From the NCBI GenBank assembly GCA_002331385.1, contig DCYB01000013.1, forward strand, positions 338,937 to 402,936: DNA of 64,000 nucleotides. Reading direction: 5' to 3'. Each line of letters opens with the position of its first letter. Within the stretch, counting starts at the first letter, position 1. The notes beneath the pieces are model-generated. The model had not been told where the DNA came from. It did no database searches and was given only the letters and a program-made list of their open reading frames with translations. This document shows positions 1 to 9,729 of the stretch, piece by piece. Both the position numbers and the translations under genes were made by a program. The DNA is from Comamonadaceae bacterium UBA2121 (GTDB taxonomy: Bacteria; Pseudomonadota; Gammaproteobacteria; Burkholderiales; Burkholderiaceae_C).

Positions 1-2930
1 TGACCACGCACCAAGGTGCTGGTCTGCTGACTGCTCTGCGCGGCGATCGTTCCGAGCATCTGGCCCAGCGGTGCTGGCAGGCGCGTGGCTTCCGACTTGA
101 GCCGGATCGCCGCGTCTGCGGGCGGTGGCGCCATGCCCGAGCGGACAGCCGCATCCGTTGCGACCAACGTGGAATAGTATTCATCGAGCGTCTTCATGAC
201 CGCATCGATCGGAAAACTGCCTTGCGACGGACTTGCCGGATGCCCGACCAGTCTGCGCAGTGGCTCGAAGAAATCGTCCACGATGCGCTCGTCCCGGTTC
301 ATCCTTGCACTGCGGGCGAGCTCGACCGGCCCGATCACGCGCTCGATCTCATCGCGCGTATTCTTGATCCTGCTGGTCATGCGGTCCAAAGCGCTCTGCT
401 GATTCTTCTCCAGTTCCCGCAACAGGGTCGTCTCGCGTACCACGGCGCGCAGGAACAGCGGGAACGGAGAGTCCGGCGCGGTCAGCACGCTCAGGCGCTG
501 CATGGACTGGTTCAATGAGCCGCTGGGAATCAGCTCAAAGTCCTGCATGAATTGCGCCCACGTCTGTTGGTACTCGCGCAGAAAGAGCATGCGCACTTCG
601 CGCACCAGCTTGCCGCGCATGGCGTCAGCGAGCTGGCTGCGGGCATTTTTCCCGGGCAAGCCGAGCACCCAGCCTTCGTCCTCGCCCAGCTCGCTCACCA
701 CGCTGTTGACGGATTTATCAAACAAGGTCCAGTAACCCTGATAGGTGAAAAGACCCGGGATGCCGCGATTCAACGGTTGGCCGCTTTTGCGCACAAATAC
801 GTTGGCGGCCTGTGGTCCTGCCGCATCGAGCATGTTGAACTCGCCCAGCTCGTTGTTCATGAGACGCCCCCGCAAGCGCTCATATGCGCGCTGGGCGGTG
901 GAGAGACTGGACAGCCGTTCGCGCACGTTCTGGGTCAAGGCCGTGTTGCGCGGGTAAGGCGACGACACGGGTTGCCCCGCCGCAAACAAGGCGTCGACGT
1001 GTGCGTCGGCGCGCTCCAGCGTCTCTGGATCGGCGTCTGGCAAGACAAAGCGCCGCAGGTCCGCGCCCACCCATTGGCGCAGGAATACGGCCTGATAGTG
1101 CTCGGGCTCGTACAGCATGAGGTAGCCCTTGAGCGCTTCATACAGATACTCAAGATCCTGCACCGGAGGGTGGCTCAGTTGGGACTCCATCCGGGAAGCC
1201 ACCAAGGGTTGCAGCCCGTTGTCGAGCAGTCGTTGGTACGCGGCCTGAGCGGCCTCGTCCACACGATAGCCCTGATACAGCCCCCAGCGGTTGGGCATCG
1301 GTGGTTCATGCACGCGAAACTCTGGCGTGTCTGGCACGTGGCGCGTGTCGTGCAACAAATCCAGCAACGTGCTCAAAGAGCCCACATTGTTGTCGTGCCG
1401 CTCGATCGCGCGAGCCACGATCTGTGCCTGCGCATCGGTGTAGCGCAGGTAGTCCAGATTGTTGCGGTAACTGATGAACCAGCCGGACAGCACCACACAT
1501 AGTGCCAAGCCCGTCACGGAGTACCCAAGATACGTCAGCCGCCTTGAGCGCTTTTCCCACCGCCGGTCCCTGCCCGCCAGATGCGACTCCCCAAACATCA
1601 GTTTGACCAACAGGTCGTGCAGGAAATGCCCTTTGCTGGCCTGGCCGTTGGGCGCGGGCGCGTTCACCGGGCCGGCAGAGGCAAAGCGCTGCTGCAAGCT
1701 GCCCAGCACGCGGTCATACGCCTCGCTGCCCTGCGTGCCGGAGCAAAAGAAAAAGCCACGCAACACGGGTTGGCGCTCCAGTCGCGTGGGCGCGAACACC
1801 TTCTCCATCAAGTGGCGCACGCGCAAATGCAAGCCGCTGAACTGCTGCGGAAATGCATAGATGAAATTGCGTCTGCGTACCTCGCTTTCGCGTGCCAGGT
1901 GGGCGTCCTGCACGCTGAAAATGGATTGTTCGAGCGCGTGCCACTGTTGATCGAACATTTCCAGATCGGGGCGATTGCTGCGCGCGGTGTCTGAATAAGG
2001 AAACGTGAAGCCCAGCACCTGCTCGCGCTGGCGGGGATTGAACTCGCGAAAGAATTCGCTGAATCCGGCCAACTGGTCCATTTTGGTGATCCAGACGTAG
2101 ACCGGAATCTCGATGGAGAACGTCGCCTGAACCTCCGACAGGCGCTCGCGCACGACCTGCAGGCGCTTTTCCAGTTCGGTGTCCGTCAAGGTCAGCAACT
2201 GCTCGACACTCAGCGTGAGTACGACACCATTCACCGGCTGGCGCGGACGATGCTTCTTGAGCAGGCCGAGAAAACCCATCCATTCGGTCTTGTCCGCTGC
2301 GGCGTCATCGCTGTCGTGCGTCACGTAGCGTCCGGCCGTATCGATCAGGACCGCCTGGTCCGTAAAAGACCAATCGCAGTGCTGCGTTGCGGTCACCGCC
2401 GACATGGCTGACTTGACCGCGTCTGGGTCTCCGGTGAAATTCAAGCCTGCATTGCGCAGCGCCGTCGTCTTGCCCGCGCCTGAGGGGCCAATGAATATGT
2501 ACCAAGGCAATTCATAAAGGAATCGCCTGCGCCAGAAGAAGCCCCGAGAAATGCCCTGCACGCGCAAATGGCGCAGCGTCTTCGTGGCATCGGTGAATCG
2601 CGCCTGCAACTCACGCAGTTCGTCGCCTTGCGCTGCTTGCTCGGTCTTCTCTGCAACCGACTGCTTCATGCGCCCGAAGCGCGCGAGGATTCGCCCCGTG
2701 ATGCCCTTGCGGCGCCACAAAAGCGAGATAAGCCAGAAAAAATACAGGAAAAACAGCGTGCCGATGATGCGCCAGCGCACCACCGTGGATTCCAGCGGTC
2801 GGTGCTCAGCAAACGCGAACAGCGGACCGAAGTGCCAGATGCACAGCGACAGCACCACCACCAGCATCAATACCCAGAACGCCCGATGGAGGAACAGCCT
2901 GAAAAAGCGTCGTATCCAGTACATGATCAT
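1..2930 (-). CDS. tssM: TssM (IcmF-type) T6SS inner-membrane protein, C-terminus outside window
   Basis: Inner-membrane core of the T6SS membrane complex, which with TssL and TssJ spans the envelope. The reading frame is open from the ATG at 2930 to the window edge, giving about 976 residues of a protein that is usually 1100-1300 long, so the C-terminal TssJ-binding part is missing. Two hydrophobic segments lie within residues 5-65. A Walker A motif GPSGAGKTT follows with its lysine near residue 154, and a third membrane segment is near 460-485, the usual IcmF order. The start overlaps the tssL stop as ATGA, which implies translational coupling. A short alternative ATG lies two codons downstream. 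The family assignment is firm. Whether the truncated end is intact cannot be seen. Confidence 0.95.
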   Translation of the reverse strand, partial: MIMYWIRRFFRLFLHRAFWVLMLVVVLSLCIWHFGPLFAFAEHRPLESTVVRWRIIGTLFFLYFFWLISLLWRRKGITGRILARFGRMKQSVAEKTEQAAQGDELRELQARFTDATKTLRHLRVQGISRGFFWRRRFLYELPWYIFIGPSGAGKTTALRNAGLNFTGDPDAVKSAMSAVTATQHCDWSFTDQAVLIDTAGRYVTHDSDDAAADKTEWMGFLGLLKKHRPRQPVNGVVLTLSVEQLLTLTDTELEKRLQVVRERLSEVQATFSIEIPVYVWITKMDQLAGFSEFFREFNPRQREQVLGFTFPYSDTARSNRPDLEMFDQQWHALEQSIFSVQDAHLARESEVRRRNFIYAFPQQFSGLHLRVRHLMEKVFAPTRLERQPVLRGFFFCSGTQGSEAYDRVLGSLQQRFASAGPVNAPAPNGQASKGHFLHDLLVKLMFGESHLAGRDRRWEKRSRRLTYLGYSVTGLALCVVLSGWFISYRNNLDYLRYTDAQAQIVARAIERHDNNVGSLSTLLDLLHDTRHVPDTPEFRVHEPPMPNRWGLYQGYRVDEAAQAAYQRLLDNGLQPLVASRMESQLSHPPVQDLEYLYEALKGYLMLYEPEHYQAVFLRQWVGADLRRFVLPDADPETLERADAHVDALFAAGQPVSSPYPRNTALTQNVRERLSSLSTAQRAYERLRGRLMNNELGEFNMLDAAGPQAANVFVRKSGQPLNRGIPGLFTYQGYWTLFDKSVNSVVSELGEDEGWVLGLPGKNARSQLADAMRGKLVREVRMLFLREYQQTWAQFMQDFELIPSGSLNQSMQRLSVLTAPDSPFPLFLRAVVRETTLLRELEKNQQSALDRMTSRIKNTRDEIERVIGPVELARSARMNRDERIVDDFFEPLRRLVGHPASPSQGSFPIDAVMKTLDEYYSTLVATDAAVRSGMAPPPADAAIRLKSEATRLPAPLGQMLGTIAAQSSQQTSTLVRG

Positions 2931-4213
2931 TTGTTACCCACCCATTCCGGCTTTTCAATCAGCACCACCTCCACGCGCCTGTTGCGGGAGCGCCCTTCTG
3001 CATGGGCGTTGCTGTCTATGGGCTGGCTGGCGCCGGCTCCATGTGCGCGAATGCGCTGGGCCGCGACGCCGCGCTCCAGCAAGATGGACGCAACGTGCTG
3101 CGCACGCTCCTGCGACAGCTCGACGTTGGACGGAAATCTTGCGGTGCGAATGGGCACGTTGTCGGTATGCCCGACGACCAGTACCTCACCGGAACGCGAC
3201 ACGAGCGCGTCCGCGATGCGGATCAGCACCGGCTGGTAGGGGGGCAAGACCTGCGTTGCGCCCGATGCGAACAGCCCGTCACCCCGCAGGATGATGGTGC
3301 TGCGATCCGGCTCCTCGTTGACCGTAACCAGTCCCTCACGTATTTCGGGCTCCAGGAATGCGCTGAAGCGCGTCACCGAACGCTCGGTGGCAATCGGCAA
3401 CGGCAGATGCACCGCCGACAGTTGTGCCACCACGGGGTTGCCGTACCGGTTCAAAGAGAAGCTGAACCAGAGAAAGACGCCGAGTGCCAACAGTGCTGCC
3501 AGACCGGCAACGACCCAGACGGGCCAGAGATGCCATCCGCGCGTCTGCGCACCATTGGCACTCTGAGCATGCGGTGAAAGATGGTCATCATTGCCCACGC
3601 CCAGATCGCGGAGGATCATCCACAAGCGCTGGCGCAGGGTCTCCAGTTGCGCGCGCCCGTTGTCAACGATGCGAAAGCGCCCTTCCAGACCCAGGTTGAC
3701 GCAGTAATACATCAACTCCAGCAGATCGCGGTGCTTCTGGGGATTCTGTGCCAGCTTGGAGAGCAACTGAAAGAACTTCTCACCGCCCCAGGTCTCGCTG
3801 TGAAACGTGACCAGCAGGCTGTGACGGGACCATTGTCCCGAGCCGCCCCATGGCGTCTGGGCGGCGGATTCATCCAGCAGCGTGCAAAGGCAATAGCGCG
3901 CGCCGATGATGCTTTCCGGATCGACGCCCAATTCGCGTGCGCGCTTTTCGAACAGTTGGATCTCTTCGATCAACAACTGCCGCAGCTTGCCCGCCTCGTC
4001 CAGTTCCTGCGTGCTGCGAATCTGCGGCACGAGGTTGAGTACCGCATTGGCCGCACGCACCAAAGGATTGGACCCGCTCACCACTTCCGGCAAGTGGGCC
4101 AAGGGGGAGACGGGTGCGAGCGGCTCGGCGACCGCCTCGGCCAGCGGCACTGACTCCAGCGGTTCGCCCTGAAGTGGGTCGACGCTCAGCGTAGATGCAG
4201 TGGTGGGCGACAT
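2927..4213 (-). CDS. tssL: TssL (DotU-type) with C-terminal OmpA-like domain
   Basis: 428-residue inner-membrane partner of TssM. The N-terminal half is a cytoplasmic DotU helical domain (roughly residues 50-215, with the typical ARYCLCTLLDE stretch). A single transmembrane segment is at about 226-250. A periplasmic OmpA-like peptidoglycan-binding domain (about 325-415) has VVGHTDNVPIRT and the closing GRSRNRRVEVVL motif. This is the 'evolved' TssL type, in which the anchor to peptidoglycan is fused to TssL instead of being a separate TagL protein. The start is supported by GGAGG six bases before the ATG. The stop overlaps tssM by four bases and tssK ends 79 bp upstream, so it sits in the leftward tssJKLM run. 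Confidence 0.95.
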   Translation of the reverse strand: MSPTTASTLSVDPLQGEPLESVPLAEAVAEPLAPVSPLAHLPEVVSGSNPLVRAANAVLNLVPQIRSTQELDEAGKLRQLLIEEIQLFEKRARELGVDPESIIGARYCLCTLLDESAAQTPWGGSGQWSRHSLLVTFHSETWGGEKFFQLLSKLAQNPQKHRDLLELMYYCVNLGLEGRFRIVDNGRAQLETLRQRLWMILRDLGVGNDDHLSPHAQSANGAQTRGWHLWPVWVVAGLAALLALGVFLWFSFSLNRYGNPVVAQLSAVHLPLPIATERSVTRFSAFLEPEIREGLVTVNEEPDRSTIILRGDGLFASGATQVLPPYQPVLIRIADALVSRSGEVLVVGHTDNVPIRTARFPSNVELSQERAQHVASILLERGVAAQRIRAHGAGASQPIDSNAHAEGRSRNRRVEVVLIEKPEWVGNK

Positions 4214-4292
4214 GTCGTGCCTCCAGAAAAAAGAAATTCAGGACGGGGGGCGGCGCAGGCAGCCCGGGGTCCGCTTGCGCGCGCGACGTTGC

Positions 4293-5621
4293 TTAGGGTT
4301 TGATGCACCAGAACTCCAGTCGCAATCCGGGAAAATCTCCGGCGATGTGCATGGCCACACCACCAGAGCGCTGCAATTGCTCCCACAGCTCGTTGGTCGT
4401 GTCGAGCTGGAAGTAGTTGTAGTTGGCGTGGTAGGGCAACTCGCGTGGCGCGATCGGCATGGGCGTGAGGTGCACGCCGGGCAGGTGCAGGTTGACCAGA
4501 TCGCGAATCTTTTCGACCGGGCCAATCTTGACCTGTGTGGGGAAACGGGAGCGCACCACATCTGCCGGCAACTCGGCGAATACCGCGAGCACGAAGCTGG
4601 CTTCGGTGACCAGATTGAGGTCGGGGATAACGCCGACCCGCACGCCGTATTGGCGCTCGTGCAACTCGATTGGAATGGCGGTCTGCTCCAGCACCATGGA
4701 CAGCGATCGCCTGATGTCCGCCACTACCGTTTCATACGCGGCGCGCGGCTCGTCATGGTCGTACACCGGGTACTCCATGGGCCGACGCTCTTCCCGCGTG
4801 AACGTACTGAGCTCACCCGCGATCTCCAGCAGTTCTCCATAGACCCGCTCGGGGTGCAGCGTGAGGTGATCACGCAGGTGCATGAACTTGGGCTGCCAGC
4901 GATTGATGAGGTTGAGCATCATGAAATCCCCGACTTCGCTGATGCCGCCGCGCCCGGGCTGGCGCACACGCGCAGCCAACGCTTCGCCGCGCTGCTGCAG
5001 GAGACCAGCGATGTCATCGACCATGGAGTGAAGCAGCGCGCTCTGACCATAGTGAATGCAGGGTGGAACGAAGCGGCTGTCAATCTGCACGGCACCATCT
5101 GCGCGGCGCTCCAGCACTTGCAGCACTCCCAGCTTCATCCATGCATCCGTTATTTCCGACGCGGGAATGAGCCGTGCCCGCAGCATGGCCAGTTGCGCGA
5201 GTGCAGGCTCGCCAGCCCCGGCGTTGGTGTCGCTCAGTTCGGCATCGTCTGCGTCGTAACGGGAGAGCGCGTCCTCGCCGCCGAAGCTCAACTCGACAGC
5301 GGGCGCGCGGCGGATCGGAAGCGCCAGATAGATGCGCTCGTTCTTGCAGGCCTTGTCCACATCGAGGGGCTCCACCAGACCGTCGTGCGCGGGAAAGCTG
5401 AACGGCGTTCCATCCGGAAACACGCCTACCGCCTTGGACAGGACCACCTTGCCCAATGCCAAGGCCTCCAGATCCACTTGCAGTTCCCGAAATCCCCAGA
5501 AATAAGCCTCTGCCCCCAGCGCGCGCGAATGGCAGAAAAATTCAAGGTATCGATCCTGTTGCTGGAAATGCTGTGGCCGCAGGAACATTCCCTCGGACCA
5601 CACGACTTTGCGCGAATACAT
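4293..5621 (-). CDS. tssK: TssK T6SS baseplate adaptor
   Basis: 442 residues, normal for TssK, the trimeric cytoplasmic adaptor that joins the baseplate to the TssJLM membrane complex. The N-terminus shows the conserved family opening (VVWSEGMFLRPQHFQQQDRY), followed by the shell domain and the C-terminal domain typical of this family. The start has AAAGGA six bases upstream of the ATG. It lies 27 bp after tssJ and 79 bp before tssL on the same strand, so it is almost certainly co-transcribed with them. No truncation or odd residues were noticed. Confidence 0.95.
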   Translation of the reverse strand: MYSRKVVWSEGMFLRPQHFQQQDRYLEFFCHSRALGAEAYFWGFRELQVDLEALALGKVVLSKAVGVFPDGTPFSFPAHDGLVEPLDVDKACKNERIYLALPIRRAPAVELSFGGEDALSRYDADDAELSDTNAGAGEPALAQLAMLRARLIPASEITDAWMKLGVLQVLERRADGAVQIDSRFVPPCIHYGQSALLHSMVDDIAGLLQQRGEALAARVRQPGRGGISEVGDFMMLNLINRWQPKFMHLRDHLTLHPERVYGELLEIAGELSTFTREERRPMEYPVYDHDEPRAAYETVVADIRRSLSMVLEQTAIPIELHERQYGVRVGVIPDLNLVTEASFVLAVFAELPADVVRSRFPTQVKIGPVEKIRDLVNLHLPGVHLTPMPIAPRELPYHANYNYFQLDTTNELWEQLQRSGGVAMHIAGDFPGLRLEFWCIKP

Positions 5622-5648
5622 GGCAATCCTTTCGTTGTGTCCGATGGC

Positions 5649-6440
5649 CTAGAACGGCACCCCGATCCGGCCGGGCAAGGCAGGCGGCACGGACAGCGTG
5701 GGCACACTGGGTAGTGGGGGCGGCGCTTGCACCGGCGCCAAAGGGGGAAGCGACGTCGGGCCCGGCATCGAAGGCAGGTTCGACAGCGTCGGCAAGCTGG
5801 GTTTGGACGGCACAGGTGGCGCGGGAGGCAGCGGGGGCGTCTTGGGTAATTCGGGCAGTTCCGGCATGGGTGGCATGTCCGGTGCGTTGGGCGCGGGAAT
5901 GTGCGAAGGCGTTCTTCCTGCCGGTGCGATCGTGGCGTCCGTCGTATGGGACGTGATGGACACCTTGTTGGGTCCCACGGCCGCCTTCACCAGCGCGGGC
6001 TCGGTCTTCACGGTTGCCCACGCATAACGCGGTGCGCGCTTGGGCGAAGGCAACGGCGCTACGGCACGCCACATCGCATGCTCCAGATCCCGGTACGCAA
6101 CGAAGATGCCGATCATGCGATCGTCGTCCCCTGCGGTCGCCGAAAACCGCTTGACCTCTCCCGGTTGCAAAGTGAATGCCTCGGTAGAAACCAGATCCGA
6201 GCGCAATGCATCATCGGCTTTTTCAAACAGCGTGAAGAAATCCGTACTCAAAAACGTATTCACGCTGCGCAACTTGAATAATCTGATTTGCACGGGAGTG
6301 GGCTGCCCATTGCGGTCAGGATTCAGCGCTTTATCCGCCGTAACGATCACGGTATAGGGCGCGGGCAACATGGGCCGTGGCACAGCACATCCAACCAGCA
6401 AGAAAGCCACGCTTGTAATGAAAAGATACCAAAATCTCAT
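5649..6440 (-). CDS. tssJ: TssJ T6SS outer-membrane lipoprotein with proline-rich C-terminal tail
   Basis: 263-residue lipoprotein that anchors the T6SS membrane complex in the outer membrane. The signal peptide ends in a lipobox (LLVGC) with the lipidated cysteine at residue 18. The following beta-sandwich (about 25-165) contains TssJ-like features such as PVQIRLFKL and the FFTLFEKADDAL segment. From about residue 170 to the end the protein is a low-complexity tail dominated by proline, serine, leucine and alanine in PxLP and LPxxP patterns. Family members are usually 150-200 residues, so this tail is an extra 85-95 residues. It is followed 27 bp later by tssK. The upstream gap of 170 bp to tssH is AT-rich and could carry its own promoter. 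Confidence 0.9.
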   Translation of the reverse strand: MRFWYLFITSVAFLLVGCAVPRPMLPAPYTVIVTADKALNPDRNGQPTPVQIRLFKLRSVNTFLSTDFFTLFEKADDALRSDLVSTEAFTLQPGEVKRFSATAGDDDRMIGIFVAYRDLEHAMWRAVAPLPSPKRAPRYAWATVKTEPALVKAAVGPNKVSITSHTTDATIAPAGRTPSHIPAPNAPDMPPMPELPELPKTPPLPPAPPVPSKPSLPTLSNLPSMPGPTSLPPLAPVQAPPPLPSVPTLSVPPALPGRIGVPF

Positions 6441-6610
6441 ACGACGCCGCCATTCAATCTACTTTTCCACACCAAAAGGCCCAGATCTATTCGAATAAAA
6501 AACCACGTTCTGGAATGACTCCAAACTATTGGACAAATGAATGCCGCGAATATTTATCTATCTATATAGACATAAGAAATACAATGGAGCCTGCGCTGCT
6601 CTTTTTCTTA

Positions 6611-9442
6611 TCACTGATAATGCAGACTCAACGTCGATTTTTTCCCTTCCAGGTTAATCGTTGTCAGGGAGGTGCCATTCATCAGTCGGGTCAGAATTTC
6701 CCTGCTGATGCCAGACAGCACCTGCGTGGACAGAATGGCGTCAATGACGCGCGCACCCGACTCCACATGTGAAGAACGGGAAATAACGGCTTCGATGGCA
6801 GAGGGGGTCCACTCGAACGCCACCTGATGATTCAGCGCAAGGCGTTTTTGGATGTGGCGCAACTTGAGTTCGACGATACGCGCCAGCATGTCCTGCCCCA
6901 GAGGGAAGTACGGCACCACCGTCAGGCGACCGAGAAATGCAGCAGGAAACACCTTGAGCAAGGGTTCGCGCATGGCAGTGGCGAGCGCCTCGGCCGATGG
7001 CGTCAGTTCGGGATCGGTACACAGCTTGGTGATGAGGTCGGACCCGACGTTGGAGGTGAGAATAATGACCGTGTTCTTGAAATTGATGAGGCGCCCTTCC
7101 CCATCCTCCATGAATCCCTTGTCGAAGACCTGAAAGAAAATCTCGTGCACATCCGAGTGCGCTTTTTCCACTTCGTCGAGCAACACGACGCTATAGGGCT
7201 TGCGGCGCACCGCCTCGGTCATCACGCCGCCTTCACCGTACCCCACGTAGCCGGGAGGCGCGCCCTTGAGTGTGGAGACGGTGTGCGCCTCCTGAAACTC
7301 GCTCATGTTGATGGTGATGAGATGGTGCTCTCCCCCGTACAGCGACTGGGCGAGAGCCAGTGCCGTCTCTGTCTTACCGACACCGCTCGGCCCGACCAGA
7401 AGGAAAACGCCGATGGGTTTGGAGACGTCCTCCACCTGTGCGCGCGATATCTGGATGCGTTCGGCAATGATGTTCAGGCTATGGTCTTGCCCCACCACGC
7501 GTTCGCCCAGCGTATCCGCCAGCTTCAGCACTGCGGCGATCTCGTTGCGAACCATGCGGCCAACGGGGATACCTGTCCATTCGGACACCACCGTCGCCAC
7601 GGCCTGTTCGTCCACGGCCGCAAGCACCAGCGGCTGCTCGCCCTGCAGCTTGCCCAGTGCGGCCTGCGCCGCTTCCAGCTGTGCGCGCAACTGGTCTTTC
7701 TGTGCGTCGGGCAGCGTCTGGGTATCCGCCACATCCGGGGACCACACCTCTTCGACCTGTAGAGAGGCAACCGCCAGGTCTTCCTCGCCGTCTGCAATGC
7801 CCGAAACCGACGTGAGCTGGGTCAGCGCCTCCTGTGGCTGCACATCCACGGCTTCGCGCGCATCGCTGATCGTCACTCTTTCATCGAACACTGCGGACGG
7901 GTTCAACTGGCGGCGCAAATCAAAAATCTGCTCCACCAGTTCCTGCTCGGTGCTCCAGCGCGCGCGTTGCGTCGCCAGCAACTCTGTGCGCTGCGCCATC
8001 AGTGCGGCAATCTCTTGCATGCGCTGTTCATGCGCAAAGCCGATCGTATGTTCGCGCTGCAAGATGTCCAGTTCTGTCTGTAGCAACTGCATCTCACGCT
8101 CGATCCCCTCGACCTGAACCGGCGTCGCCTGCTGCGTGAGAGACACACGTGCACACGCGGTATCCAGCAGACTCACGGCCTTGTCGGGCAACTGACGCGC
8201 CGGAATATAGCGGTGGGAAAGCTGCACCGCCGCCCGGATCGCACTCTCCAGGATCAGCACCTTGTGGTGTGCTTCCATGGGCGCAGTGATCCCCCGCAAC
8301 ATGGCGATGGCGCTGACTTCTTCCGGCTCATGCACCTGTATGACCTGAAAGCGCCGCGTCAGCGCAGGATCTTTTTCGATGTACTTCTTGTATTCGGCCC
8401 AGGTCGTGGCACCGATGGTGCGCAAGTTGCCTCGCGCCAGCGCCGGCTTGAGCAGGTTCGCCGCATCTCCCGTTCCTTGCGCGCCGCCCGCACCGACCAG
8501 CGTATGCACTTCGTCAATGAACAGGATCACCTTGCCCGCATGCGATTGCACTTCGTCGATCACTTGCCGCAGGCGCTGCTCGAATTCACCCTTCATGCTC
8601 GCGCCCGCCTGCAACAGACCGACATCGAGCGTGTGGATGGCAACGTCCTTCAGCGCCGCAGGGACCTCCCCGCTCACCACGCGAGCAGCAAAGCCTTCAA
8701 CGACCGCCGTTTTGCCCACCCCGGCCTCTCCAGTGAGCAGGGGATTGTTCTGGCGCCGGCGCAAAAGAATATCGATAATCTGGCGAATTTCCGCATCGCG
8801 CCCGGTGACGGGATCCAGCACACCCTTGCGCGCTCGCTCCGTCAGATCGACGGCAAACTTCTTCAGCGCACTGCCCTTGCCTGAACCGCCCTCGCCTGTG
8901 GCCTGACTGGCCTCTCCCGGTTGCGCCTGCGCCATGCCACTGCCATCACTTGCGGGCTGGGACGCTTCCGGCGACCCCTGCACAATGTGCGCCAGTTCCT
9001 CCGCCAACAGCTCTGGCTTCAGCGCACGAAATTGCGCCGACATGCGATGCAACACCGCCCGCAATGGCGCCGTCTTGAGAATCGCCAGGAGCAAGTAGCC
9101 GCCGCGAATGACATCGTCGCCAAACAGCAGCGATGCGTAAATCCACGCCCGTTCGATGGCATCGTCCACATGCTCGGAGAAGTCCACGATGGAAGTTGCC
9201 CCGCGTGGCAATTTGTCGAGCTCGGCCACGAGATCCTTTTCCAACGCCGCGGGATTGAGCTGATAGTGCTTGATGATGCGCCGGAAATCAGAATCCTGAT
9301 CCTGCAGGATCTGATGCACCCAGTGCACCAGCTCTACGTACGGATTGCCACGCAGCTTGCATGTCACGGTCGCGGCCTCGGCCGCACGGAACATTTGCAG
9401 ATTCAGTTTTCCGAATAATTGATTGCGGCTAATTTCAGACAT
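6611..9442 (-). CDS. tssH: TssH (ClpV) sheath-recycling AAA+ ATPase
   Basis: Disassembles contracted TssB/TssC sheath. About 943 residues from the chosen start, where GAGG lies about five bases before an ATG that begins MSEISRNQLF. An ATG 33 bp upstream (9475) is in frame but has no ribosome binding site. Order: N-terminal ClpN-like repeats (to about 160), first AAA+ module with Walker A GEAGVGKTA near 238 and Walker B FIDEVHTLVG near 305, a middle coiled-coil domain (about 410-560), and a second AAA+ module with GPSGVGKTE near 683. The variable linker after the N-domain is rich in Gly, Ser and Gln. It is the first gene of the leftward T6SS block, divergent from tssA. Confidence 0.95.
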   Translation of the reverse strand: MSEISRNQLFGKLNLQMFRAAEAATVTCKLRGNPYVELVHWVHQILQDQDSDFRRIIKHYQLNPAALEKDLVAELDKLPRGATSIVDFSEHVDDAIERAWIYASLLFGDDVIRGGYLLLAILKTAPLRAVLHRMSAQFRALKPELLAEELAHIVQGSPEASQPASDGSGMAQAQPGEASQATGEGGSGKGSALKKFAVDLTERARKGVLDPVTGRDAEIRQIIDILLRRRQNNPLLTGEAGVGKTAVVEGFAARVVSGEVPAALKDVAIHTLDVGLLQAGASMKGEFEQRLRQVIDEVQSHAGKVILFIDEVHTLVGAGGAQGTGDAANLLKPALARGNLRTIGATTWAEYKKYIEKDPALTRRFQVIQVHEPEEVSAIAMLRGITAPMEAHHKVLILESAIRAAVQLSHRYIPARQLPDKAVSLLDTACARVSLTQQATPVQVEGIEREMQLLQTELDILQREHTIGFAHEQRMQEIAALMAQRTELLATQRARWSTEQELVEQIFDLRRQLNPSAVFDERVTISDAREAVDVQPQEALTQLTSVSGIADGEEDLAVASLQVEEVWSPDVADTQTLPDAQKDQLRAQLEAAQAALGKLQGEQPLVLAAVDEQAVATVVSEWTGIPVGRMVRNEIAAVLKLADTLGERVVGQDHSLNIIAERIQISRAQVEDVSKPIGVFLLVGPSGVGKTETALALAQSLYGGEHHLITINMSEFQEAHTVSTLKGAPPGYVGYGEGGVMTEAVRRKPYSVVLLDEVEKAHSDVHEIFFQVFDKGFMEDGEGRLINFKNTVIILTSNVGSDLITKLCTDPELTPSAEALATAMREPLLKVFPAAFLGRLTVVPYFPLGQDMLARIVELKLRHIQKRLALNHQVAFEWTPSAIEAVISRSSHVESGARVIDAILSTQVLSGISREILTRLMNGTSLTTINLEGKKSTLSLHYQ

Positions 9443-9729
9443 CCGTCCCTCGGTGCATTGCGCCATTAAAAACAATTTTCAACAAACAGAAATATGGCAT
9501 ACACAAGACTAGGAAATATCCGCAATACCCTCATCCATGACAAAAATTAAAAACATGCATCAATATCTTTGATGTTTAACTTGCTGTTATTTTTATATTT
9601 GAATAGGAATCAACGCAAAACGGCTTCGCATATAAACAGAGCATTCCCAAATCAAGGTTTGCTTTACTTTCAGCAATGCAATATAGGACTATTTCACTTT
9701 AACCTACGCGACACATTGCGAGGTGAGAC
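9443..9729. promoter_or_regulatory. AT-rich divergent promoter region between tssH and tssA
   Basis: This 287 bp stretch is markedly AT-richer than the flanking genes, as expected of xenogeneically silenced T6SS promoters. On the plus strand TTGATG (9569-9574) and TATATT (9594-9599) are separated by 19 bp, a weak sigma-70 candidate for tssA. No convincing sigma-54 (GG-N10-GC) site was found by eye. The tssA start is preceded by GAGGTGA just before a TTG codon. Confidence 0.4.
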
